The notes beneath the pieces were generated by a model. That model was given only the letters and a program-made list of their open reading frames with translations, was not told where the DNA came from and did not search any database. 64,000 nucleotides of DNA from positions 1 to 64,000 of the forward strand of contig NZ_JAFLRF010000010.1 of NCBI RefSeq assembly GCF_017315705.1, in the 5' to 3' direction. Made by a program: the position numbers and the translations under genes. Position 1 is the first letter of the stretch. The number at the start of each line of letters is the position of its first letter. The stretch comes from Trinickia mobilis (GTDB lineage: Bacteria; Pseudomonadota; Gammaproteobacteria; Burkholderiales; Burkholderiaceae). Shown in pieces: positions 57,550 through 64,000 of this stretch.

Positions 57550-59001
57550 TCAAAAAGTGTAGGGGAACCGCACGCCGACCACGAAGTTCGGCGCGTCGGG
57601 CGTGAGCCCCACGGACACCGATCCTTCGATCGTGAGGTGCTTGTTCACCACGTGGTTCAGACCGAAATTCAATGCGGCAGCCACCGTCTCGCTGCCCGGT
57701 ACCTTCTGCCATCCCTGACCCGGCGCCTGCGTCTCGCTCTCGGGCTCGAGCGCCATGGTGTAGGAGATGCTCGCCGAATCCTTGTCCGAGAAGGCGATGG
57801 CGGCGCCGCCGCCCCACTGGATGATGTCGCCGAGCTTCACCTTCGCGGGCTCGACCTGGCCTTCCACGGCCGAGATGTCGGAGAACGAGCGCGCGACGTT
57901 ATACGTGTACGACAGGCTGCCGAACAGCACGACCGGATCGTAGGTCTTCAAGAGCGACACGCCGGCCGTGATGTTCCAGAAGCCGGTGCCGGTCGGCAGC
58001 TTGCTTGGCGCGACGAGGCTCGTGTTGTTCGGGTCGACTTGTTCGAGCTTGATGCCGAACGGCGACGAGCCTGTCGGCGCCTTCACCCGCAGGCTGCCGA
58101 CCACGTCCGGAAGGTTGTTGGTCTCCTTCAGAAACTGATAATAGACGCCGAAGTTGACATCTCCGATATCGCTCGAATTCGCGGACGCATCCGACAACTG
58201 GCTCGCCGCGCCGCCTGCGCCCCCGACGATGAAATTGCTGTGCCGGTAGATGTAGGGCACGTCGACATCGACGCTCATGCGGTCGGTCAGGCCGTAGCGC
58301 GTGTCGAGGTCGGCCATCACCTGGTGCGACTTCGTCTCGCCGAGATTGATGTTGCCCAGGAAGATCGCGTCGAGCGCGAGGAAACCCGACAACTGCAATT
58401 GGCGGCGGTCGTAGTAGGTGTCGCTGATCCCCCAGTCCATCGTGAGCTTGTGGTCGAAGAGCGGCGCGTGCTCGCGCTGCACGACGGCGTTCTCCGCCTC
58501 GGTGCGCTGCGGTTCCGCGGCCTTCTGCGTGGTGCCGACCGTGCCGTCGCCCGAGGTGCCGGTCGTTCCCTCGGGCGAGGTGCCCCCGCCCGACGATTGC
58601 GGCACCGGCGGGTTGGCCTGCACGCCGGTGGCCGTGCTCGTGCCGCCGCTCGGCCCGGGGGCGCCGGGCGTCACCTGTGCGAGCTGCGGCAACGGCGGCA
58701 GCGGCACGGGCAAGTTGTCCGAGCCCGGCGGCTGGGCGACGGCGGCGTTCTCGTCTGCCGCGCCGCCTGAGAGGCCGCGTCCGCGCTGCGACATTTCCAG
58801 CTCCGTGACTTGCTTTTCGAGCGACTGGATCTGCCGCTGCTGCTGGTCGACGACCCGCATCAGGGTGTTGAGCCGATCTTCGAGCGATTGATTGCCAAGC
58901 TCCTGCGCTTGTGCCCCCTGCGAGAGTGCAAACAGCAGCACCGCGGCAGGTATTGCCGCGAGCGCACTCAACGGCGCGCCCCTTGCTGACATTCTGGTCA
59001 T
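57550..59001 (-). CDS. fapF: FapF-like outer-membrane amyloid secretor
   Basis: A 483-residue exported protein. A signal peptide (MTRMSARGAPLSALAAIPAA...GAQA-Q) is followed by a coiled coil at residues about 38-70 (LEDRLNTLMRVVDQQQRQIQ), a Pro/Gly/Thr-rich linker of about 100 residues, and a beta-barrel region from about 185 to the C-terminal aromatic residue (VVGVRFPYTF). Coiled coil plus linker plus barrel, last in an amyloid operon, is the plan of FapF, the trimeric pore that secretes Fap subunits in Pseudomonas. The barrel also fits the broad phenol-degradation/transporter family that includes FapF. Assignment rests on architecture and context. Confidence 0.72.
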   Translation of the reverse strand: MTRMSARGAPLSALAAIPAAVLLFALSQGAQAQELGNQSLEDRLNTLMRVVDQQQRQIQSLEKQVTELEMSQRGRGLSGGAADENAAVAQPPGSDNLPVPLPPLPQLAQVTPGAPGPSGGTSTATGVQANPPVPQSSGGGTSPEGTTGTSGDGTVGTTQKAAEPQRTEAENAVVQREHAPLFDHKLTMDWGISDTYYDRRQLQLSGFLALDAIFLGNINLGETKSHQVMADLDTRYGLTDRMSVDVDVPYIYRHSNFIVGGAGGAASQLSDASANSSDIGDVNFGVYYQFLKETNNLPDVVGSLRVKAPTGSSPFGIKLEQVDPNNTSLVAPSKLPTGTGFWNITAGVSLLKTYDPVVLFGSLSYTYNVARSFSDISAVEGQVEPAKVKLGDIIQWGGGAAIAFSDKDSASISYTMALEPESETQAPGQGWQKVPGSETVAAALNFGLNHVVNKHLTIEGSVSVGLTPDAPNFVVGVRFPYTF

Positions 59002-59131
59002 TGTGCTTCCCCCGGTCCGGCAGCGGCGCGCCGTTTTGTCTCCTCCCGTACGCGCCGCTGCATTTGACTTCTTGTTGCCGTACTGCCCGGTCCTTCGCTG
59101 CAAGCAGCGGGTTGCGGCCCGCCGCGTTTCG

Positions 59132-59962
59132 TCATCTCCCTGGCATCGCGCCGCGGACCTGCAGCGCCTGCATCACGCCGAGCTGCCGCAGCAAGTTGCC
59201 GGACAACTGCTGGGTCTGCAGATGCAGTTGCAACTGATTGGCGACGGCCTGGTTGTTGCCCGCGATCTGCAGCAATTGCGCGATCGCCCCGGCTTGTTGT
59301 GTGTTGTTCGGGGCGATGCTCTGCGCGGCGAGACCGGCCGGCGTCTGCAGCGAAACCGTCACGCCGCCGTTGCCGAACGCGATACCGGCCTTGATGCTGC
59401 CCGATGCGTTGCTCGCGCTTGCGGCCGGCGAGTTCGTGCTGCCCGGGATCGACGGAATCGATGCATTGCCGAAATCGATGGTCGTCGAGTTCGAGCCGAC
59501 GTTGCCGTTGCCTGCCACCTGTGTCACCTGCGAAACGCCGTTGACCGCGATGTTCTGGCCGCCGGTCGCGATCGCATGCGGGTTGGCGCCGTTCGATCCG
59601 GCGTTCGTGTTGTCGAGGACCTGCGCCGACGTGCTCACTTGCGCCGACATCGGGCCACGGCCGTGCGCGGTGACGGCGAGCGAGCCTTGCGCGACTGCCA
59701 TCGCGCCATTTGGCAATTGCCATTGAGAAAGCAGGTTCAAGACGAACCCGGAAATCATGGAGCCGCCGGCGTATTTGCCGGTCTGGTTTGCGAGCACGTC
59801 GTCGCCGACCGCCTGCCATTTGATGGCCTGCGATGCGGCTGCGCCCGTCGAAAGAAAGCCTGGCGTCGCGACTGCGGTGTTCTCCGATGCCGGCACACCG
59901 CTCGCGATGCCGCACGCCGTAAGGCAAAGCGCGAGGCGAAGAGGCGAAAATGGAAGCTTCAT
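59132..59962 (-). CDS. FapE-like secreted protein, possible lipoprotein
   Basis: A 276-residue exported protein. The N-terminus MKLPFSPLRLALCLTACGIA has a lipobox-like LTAC at residues 14-17, so it may be a lipoprotein. The mature part is rich in Asn, Gln, Gly, Ala and Ser and contains one amyloid-type repeat (VNGVSQVTQVAGNGNVGSNS). The C-terminal 80 residues are helical and Gln-rich (QAGAIAQLLQIAGNNQAVAN). The position between the C39 peptidase and the FapF-like gene is that of fapE, whose product is a minor fibril component in Pseudomonas. Confidence 0.6.
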   Translation of the reverse strand: MKLPFSPLRLALCLTACGIASGVPASENTAVATPGFLSTGAAASQAIKWQAVGDDVLANQTGKYAGGSMISGFVLNLLSQWQLPNGAMAVAQGSLAVTAHGRGPMSAQVSTSAQVLDNTNAGSNGANPHAIATGGQNIAVNGVSQVTQVAGNGNVGSNSTTIDFGNASIPSIPGSTNSPAASASNASGSIKAGIAFGNGGVTVSLQTPAGLAAQSIAPNNTQQAGAIAQLLQIAGNNQAVANQLQLHLQTQQLSGNLLRQLGVMQALQVRGAMPGR

Positions 59963-59968
59963 GGTTAT

Positions 59969-60679
59969 TCAGAACCAGTCTGCCTTGGACAATCCGTAAT
60001 CGACAAAGGGAGTCGCGGCCGTGCTGGCGTCAAGTGCGCGATCGCGCAGCTTCAAGGCCAGCGACTCGTTGCCCTGCAACAGCGGGGAATCCTCCCTGAA
60101 CGGTTTGCCGAGGACCGCGAACACGAGCCCGTTCCAGCTCTTCACGAAGTCCTCTTCCATGACGATGCGGTTGCCGAGCGCAGGGTCCGCGATGAAGATG
60201 CGGCCTTCCTCGGCATGCTTGACGATGACGAAGTGCTCGTAACCGTCGATGCTCATCAGCACCATGACGGGAATCTGCAAGTGATACAGCGCATCGGAAT
60301 TGACCCGGAAGCCGCGCCCGCGCAACCCGATCGTCTCGACGAACTTCTTCATGTCGAGCATCGAGAAACCGTTCTTCACGACGACCTCTGGCTTCGAGAA
60401 CACCATCATGCGGCGAATCAGTTCGGTCTCCGGAATATCGATTCCATAGCCGAACTTGAGCAGCGTCGCAAGCGCAGCCGCACCGCAGCTATAGTCGAAT
60501 TGCTGGCTGACGATATGGCTGTAACGGATCTCCCGCATGGAGCGCACTGATTTGGTGAAGGGCACCCCTGCAAGATTAGTCGTATCGATGGTGGACTGTG
60601 CGTGGCTTGCCGCACACATCGTGCAGCAAGCCAACGTCACGGTGAGCCGCCATGCCGAGAACCGGTCAAACCCGGGCAT
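59969..60679 (-). CDS. fapD: C39-family cysteine peptidase (FapD-like)
   Basis: A 236-residue exported peptidase. A hydrophobic N-terminal segment (residues 11-27) precedes the C39 core: Cys65 in SQQFDYSCGAAALATLLKFG, His149 in DGYEHFVIVKHA and Asp165 in FIADPALGN, the full catalytic triad with Gln59/60 for the oxyanion hole. It is free-standing, not fused to an ABC exporter as bacteriocin C39 peptidases are. This is the FapD arrangement and gene position. Likely substrates are proteins of the same operon, the double-glycine protein at 63450 being the best candidate. Confidence 0.82.
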   Translation of the reverse strand: MPGFDRFSAWRLTVTLACCTMCAASHAQSTIDTTNLAGVPFTKSVRSMREIRYSHIVSQQFDYSCGAAALATLLKFGYGIDIPETELIRRMMVFSKPEVVVKNGFSMLDMKKFVETIGLRGRGFRVNSDALYHLQIPVMVLMSIDGYEHFVIVKHAEEGRIFIADPALGNRIVMEEDFVKSWNGLVFAVLGKPFREDSPLLQGNESLALKLRDRALDASTAATPFVDYGLSKADWF

Positions 60680-60699
60680 GCTGGTCTCCTGGCTTGTGT

Positions 60700-60728
60700 G
60701 CGCCGGCCCTCACAACGAAGGCCGGCGC
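60700..60728 (-). promoter_or_regulatory. strong hairpin between the FapC-like and FapD-like genes
   Basis: A perfect 9-bp GC-rich stem (60700-60708 with 60720-60728) closes an 11-nt loop in the 99-bp gap. No T run follows on the minus strand. It could protect the upstream mRNA 3' end or partly reduce transcription, so that major subunit mRNA exceeds that of the secretion genes. Confidence 0.5.
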
Positions 60729-60778
60729 GAACTCCCGACTGCTTATTTCACTGCGTATTTCGGTGCTGATCGACTTGC

Positions 60779-62176
60779 TTAGTGGCCCATGCTCGTCGAA
60801 GCGATGGCAAGTCCGTTATGCTGGACGTTGCCCGCGCCGCCGGCGATGTTCACGCCGATGTTGCCTTGCGAGCCTTGCAGCGAGCCGGCGCCGAGCCTGG
60901 CCGTGCCGCCCATCGAGCCGGAGAAGTCCATACCGGCCTTCTGGTCGTTGTCGTCGGTGGCGACCATTGCGACTGCCTGAGAGTTACCCGGATTCACTTG
61001 CGAAGTCGACGCAGCGAGGCTGTTGTTCTGCGCATTGCCGACACCCGAAGCCACGTTCACGCCCACGTTGCCCGATACTTGACGAAGCGAGTTGTCGCCG
61101 ATCGATGCATTGAACACGTAGTTTTTCACGTTCGCTTCGCCACCGGTGCTCTGGTTGCTGAAGATCTGCGCGTTGCCGAACACATTGCCGGTATCGACGG
61201 CGGCGAGCGACACGTCGTTGCTTTGCGCGTTATCGACGCCTTCGGTGATGTTGATGCCGAGGTTGCCCGATACGTCGTTGCCCGCGTTCTCGCCGGTGGT
61301 AGCCGTCAGCGTGGTCGGGTCTTGCGTGTCGATGTAGGTCGTGACCTTGCCGTAGACGGAGACATCCGACTCATTGATGTTCTTGCTGAAGCTCCAGGAC
61401 GACCCTTCGCTCTCGCTCGACTTCATGGCTGCGACCTCGTAGCCGGACGAGCTTTCGGAGTGCGACTTGCTGCCCGAGCCCGACGCGCTGTCATAGCTCC
61501 AGTTGTTGTGCTCGCCCGAGCCTGCCGCGGCGTTGAACTTGCCATGGACGCCCGACGAGTTCTCGTAGCTCGATGCGTTGTAGCCGGCCGAGAAACCACC
61601 TTGCGCATGGAAGCTGTCGTAGCCGTGGTGCTCGTCGTTGTCGGAGGTGTACGACACGGAGCCGCCTGCTTTGCCGCCCGCCGAGATATGCGCACCCGAG
61701 CTGTTGTTTTCCTTGCTGAACCAGCCGCCGATCGACGCGTTCTGCTTGCTGTAGTTGTAGCCGCTGCCCGAGGCTTCCTGATTCTTTTCCGAATAGGAGT
61801 AGTTCGACGATTTCTGGTAGCCCTGCGCAAACGCCGCTGCTTCGAAGCTGTTGCTCCATTCCGAACTGGACTTGGAGCCGCTGCCGCTGATCGAGAACTT
61901 GTCGGCGTTGATCGTGGTCGTGATCTCGCCCTTCGTGTAGGTGCCCGGCAGCGGATCGAGGTCGACCTTGGCCCAGACGCTCTGGTTGTTCTGGACCACG
62001 GCGCCCGCGGTGCTCGACACCGACACGCAGCCGAACAGCGTGACAAAGCCTTCGATGCCGACTTTTTCGCCAACCGCGGTGTAGTTGAAGAGGAACGAGT
62101 CTTTGTCAGAGTTATGCGCAAACGCGCTGCTCGACGCGGCTGCAAGGACTGCTACTGCAATAAGAGTGCGCTTCAT
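60779..62176 (-). CDS. fapC: FapC-like major amyloid subunit
   Basis: A 465-residue secreted protein with signal peptide MKRTLIAVAVLAAASSSAFA. Residues about 95-265 are a low-complexity Ser/Gly/Asn/Tyr region. Three imperfect repeats follow at about 303-325, 368-390 and 436-458 with the pattern SGNxGxNxxxGxxNxQxN, separated by spacers of 42-45 residues. This is the repeat-and-linker plan of Fap amyloid subunits. Only one cysteine (Cys50) is present, and the C-terminal CxxC of Pseudomonas FapB/FapC is absent. GGAG precedes the ATG. It is the largest repeat protein of the operon and the likely main fibre subunit. Confidence 0.72.
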   Translation of the reverse strand: MKRTLIAVAVLAAASSSAFAHNSDKDSFLFNYTAVGEKVGIEGFVTLFGCVSVSSTAGAVVQNNQSVWAKVDLDPLPGTYTKGEITTTINADKFSISGSGSKSSSEWSNSFEAAAFAQGYQKSSNYSYSEKNQEASGSGYNYSKQNASIGGWFSKENNSSGAHISAGGKAGGSVSYTSDNDEHHGYDSFHAQGGFSAGYNASSYENSSGVHGKFNAAAGSGEHNNWSYDSASGSGSKSHSESSSGYEVAAMKSSESEGSSWSFSKNINESDVSVYGKVTTYIDTQDPTTLTATTGENAGNDVSGNLGINITEGVDNAQSNDVSLAAVDTGNVFGNAQIFSNQSTGGEANVKNYVFNASIGDNSLRQVSGNVGVNVASGVGNAQNNSLAASTSQVNPGNSQAVAMVATDDNDQKAGMDFSGSMGGTARLGAGSLQGSQGNIGVNIAGGAGNVQHNGLAIASTSMGH

Positions 62177-62199
62177 GATTACGCTCCGATACGACTAAG

Positions 62200-62841
62200 T
62201 TAAAAAAAAGTGCCCGCCGGGGGACGGAGCACAAAACTATTCGCCGTGGCATTACCGGCACCGGCCGTCTGGTTAACTTGCGCGACCCCGTTGACGTTTT
62301 TGAAGGCGTCTTTACTGATGATCGCCTCGCGTGCGTCATGAGCCCGCGTTTGCTGCCCCAAACCTCCTTGCTTGGGGGCCGTCGCGGATAGTTCACTATC
62401 CGAGACGGTCTCCACCCCTATCACCGCAGCGCCTAGGCCGACGCTGTTGCGCTGGAGATTCGCTGCGCCCGCAGACTGGTTCACCATCACCGCTCCGGAC
62501 GTATTCGAAAATGCGTTGCCTTCGATGCTCGCGCTCGCGCTCTTCACGCGCGCCGCCGCGCTCGCGCTTTGCGAGCCGCCGGTGTAAGCGGCGCCGTCAG
62601 GCGTGCCGCTCACGATCGCCAGTTGATTGCTTTGCGCGTTGTTCAAGCCCGCGGTCTCGTTGACCGTGAGCGCGCCGTTCGAGCCGTTCAGTGCGCCTGT
62701 CGAGATCGTCGCGTTGCCGGTGACCACGGCGGCCTGGGCGAAGGCGCTGTCGGGCGCGGCGATCGCGAGCATCGTCAGGCCCGTGAAGCAGGCGAGCGCG
62801 CACGCGCCGAGCGGCCGTTGTGTCGTATGCGGCGCGTTCAT
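62200..62841 (-). CDS. FapB-like minor amyloid subunit
   Basis: A 213-residue secreted protein starting MNAPHTTQRPLGACALACFT with a signal region ending AFA-Q at about residue 35. Three repeats at about 54-76, 114-136 and 183-205 fit the pattern GxxxVNxxAGxxNxxxN (for example GALTVNETAGLNNAQSNQLA). It ends in a phenylalanine pair. In size and place it corresponds to FapB, the nucleator. Its ATG overlaps the stop of the preceding gene (ATGA), so the two are translated together. A longer upstream frame is a shadow. Confidence 0.65.
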   Translation of the reverse strand: MNAPHTTQRPLGACALACFTGLTMLAIAAPDSAFAQAAVVTGNATISTGALNGSNGALTVNETAGLNNAQSNQLAIVSGTPDGAAYTGGSQSASAAARVKSASASIEGNAFSNTSGAVMVNQSAGAANLQRNSVGLGAAVIGVETVSDSELSATAPKQGGLGQQTRAHDAREAIISKDAFKNVNGVAQVNQTAGAGNATANSFVLRPPAGTFF

Positions 62842-63332
62842 TTCAACGCTCCCAGGGCGGCGCCGAGCGGCGCGAGCGCGCCCGTCACCGACATCGAGAT
62901 CTGGCCGCCCACGCTCACCCCTTGCTGCGGCAGCGCGTTCGCGCCCACTGCGACGTTGCTGCCCGTTGTCGAGCCCGAGAGAATCCTCGTGACGGCCTGC
63001 AAGCCGGCTTCGCTGCCGTTCACGCCGGCCGTCGATACGCCGCTCGAGCCGTGCGCGTTGGTCAGGTCGAGATCGGAGACGACGGAGGCCATCAGCGGAT
63101 TGAACGTCGTGGCCGGGAAAGTCGTGGCGCGCACCGCGACCGGGTCCTGGTCTTTCGGCACCGGCGTGAACGCGTCGCGCGGCATGACCGTGCGCTCGAC
63201 GATGATGTCGCCGGGATTGCCGCTTTGCTGGGCATTGGCGCTGGCTGCCGCACCGGCCATCAGCACGCCGGCGAATGCCGGGATAAGCGCGAGCGCACGA
63301 TGCGCGCGCTTGGCGAAGATTGAGGCGGTCAT
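62838..63332 (-). CDS. FapA-like secreted protein
   Basis: A 164-residue exported protein. A signal peptide (ALALIPAFAGVLMAGAAASA, cleaved near ANA-Q) leads into a mature part with IIVERTVMPRDAFTPVP and a Gly/Ala-rich C-terminal half (GGQISMSVTGALAPLGAALG). The sequence is not repeat-rich. Position directly before the two repeat proteins and length match FapA, a periplasmic chaperone-like component in Pseudomonas, but I see no diagnostic motif. GGGGGAG precedes the ATG. Confidence 0.5.
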   Translation of the reverse strand: MTASIFAKRAHRALALIPAFAGVLMAGAAASANAQQSGNPGDIIVERTVMPRDAFTPVPKDQDPVAVRATTFPATTFNPLMASVVSDLDLTNAHGSSGVSTAGVNGSEAGLQAVTRILSGSTTGSNVAVGANALPQQGVSVGGQISMSVTGALAPLGAALGALK

Positions 63333-63449
63333 TTGCGCTCCCCCGCGAAAGGCCGAACTTCCCGGCGTCGTTTTGGCTGCCGTTGAAAAATCGGTCCCGC
63401 GAATTCGTTTGGTTACTTTCCGTTTCTGACTTACAGCGGCTTTCTGCGC

Positions 63450-63944
63450 TTACTTTCGCGTGTAGCTCACAACGTTGCCTTGCGCGGCGCGTCCCGAGTC
63501 GACGGGAACCGGCAGCGGGGCGGAGGGCGGTGCGATTTCGTCCCACAGCGTCACGGCGTTGCCGCCTCGCATGATCTGCGGCGTCGCGGCGACCGTCACC
63601 ATGCCCACGCGTCCGCCGCGCTGCCGCGACAGCACCTGGTCGTCGAGCGGCGGCGCGTTGACGGACACGGCGTCGTCGCTCGTCGCGCTGGCATCGAGCG
63701 CGTCGCTGTCGGCCGCCGGCGCCGCGTTCAGCTCCAGCACGGCGGGCGTCGCGACGAGGCTTTGCGGCAGCGGCGCGAGCATCGGCCACGCATTGGCGGC
63801 GACGAGATTCGCCATCTGCAGCGGGCTCGCATCGACGGCTTCCTGCGCGCTGGCTGCGACCGGCGCCGCAAGCGAAACGAGCGCGGCGAGAAGCGTTGCC
63901 AGGAGCGGGCGCTTACGCAGAGGAGGAAAGAAAGCGAGTGACAT
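63450..63944 (-). CDS. exported double-glycine-motif protein, first gene of the amyloid operon
   Basis: A 164-residue protein with a signal peptide (residues about 10-33, PVAASAQ). Residues 100-111 read LDDQVLSRQRGG, which looks like the double-glycine leader motif cut by C39 peptidases, although it is internal. The remaining 53 residues (from RVGMVTVAATPQIMRGGNAV) would then be a released product. I know of no counterpart in the six-gene Pseudomonas fap operon. CCGGAG precedes the ATG at 63944 and a sigma-54-type promoter lies 28-44 bp upstream. Confidence 0.6.
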   Translation of the reverse strand: MSLAFFPPLRKRPLLATLLAALVSLAAPVAASAQEAVDASPLQMANLVAANAWPMLAPLPQSLVATPAVLELNAAPAADSDALDASATSDDAVSVNAPPLDDQVLSRQRGGRVGMVTVAATPQIMRGGNAVTLWDEIAPPSAPLPVPVDSGRAAQGNVVSYTRK

Positions 63945-63972
63945 GACGTTGTCTCCGGTGTGCAGGATATTT

Positions 63973-63988
63973 AGCGAGAGCTATGCCA
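63973..63988 (-). promoter_or_regulatory. sigma-54 (-24/-12) promoter of the Fap-like operon
   Basis: Read on the minus strand: TGGCATAGCTCTCGCT. Against the consensus TGGCAYRNNNNTTGCW only one position differs (C for the second T of TTGC). The invariant GG and GC are correctly spaced. The start of transcription would be near 63963, about 20 nt before the first gene. Confidence 0.7.
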
Positions 63989-64000
63989 TCGGCCGCAAAC

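Noticed and set aside
62842-63789. N-terminal 316 codons of the frame that contains the FapB-like protein
   Set aside because: Low-complexity Arg/Ala shadow of the two upstream genes; the signal peptide fixes the start at 62841.
1-64000. CRISPR arrays, tRNA or rRNA genes
   Set aside because: No regularly spaced repeats and no cloverleaf other than the tRNA-like end of ssrA were seen.

Overview
The window is chromosomal DNA of a high-GC betaproteobacterium of the Burkholderiaceae (Burkholderia sensu lato, for example Burkholderia, Paraburkholderia or Trinickia). The evidence is the gene order gph-ubiG-ompA-gyrA-serC-pheA-hisC-tyrA-aroA-cmk-rpsA-ihfB-lapAB, the heptose/LPS block ugd-hldA-hldD, the rpsP-rimM-trmD-rplS operon, and a tmRNA whose tag reads ANDETYALAA.

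Region by region: 1-1379 holds the 5' end of an NAD-dependent formate dehydrogenase gamma gene (fdsG) and a divergent ModE-like regulator. 1.5-7.4 kb is an accessory, decaying stretch: small hypothetical genes, an AraC-type regulator broken by two 1-nt insertions, a 135-bp inverted-repeat (MITE-like) element, a YedK/HMCES gene whose catalytic start lies in a different frame from its body, a RelE-type toxin with an in-frame amber codon beside an intact antitoxin, and an internally deleted P4-type integrase abutting ssrA. 7.6-55.9 kb is mostly housekeeping: ssrA, gph, ubiG, ompA, gyrA, aromatic and serine biosynthesis, rpsA, ihfB, LPS assembly genes, ugd, heptose genes, cysM, mltB, a deacetylase-family enzyme, a crotonase, metNI, etfBA and an acyl-CoA dehydrogenase, dadA/lrp, an SOS-boxed radical SAM gene, the rpsP operon, nudL, rsgA, a M48 peptidase, orn, mog, darP, pmbA and folA.

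56.0-64.0 kb is the most interesting part. Seven genes on the minus strand read like a Fap functional-amyloid operon in the canonical A-B-C-D-E-F order (FapA-like, two secreted proteins with three amyloid-type repeats each, a C39 cysteine peptidase, a FapE-like protein and a coiled-coil/beta-barrel FapF-like secretor). An extra leading gene carries a double-glycine motif. A near-consensus sigma-54 (-24/-12) promoter sits before the first gene, and a sigma-54 activator (VpsR type) lies directly after the last. Together they suggest a self-contained, sigma-54-controlled amyloid/biofilm module.

Smaller structural signals include many intrinsic terminators, a dispersed GC-rich intergenic repeat (two copies in opposite orientation, possibly a fragment inside hisC), a tandem palindromic repeat near folA, a 40-bp palindrome before serC and an attenuator-like hairpin before metN. 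No tRNA, rRNA or CRISPR array was seen.
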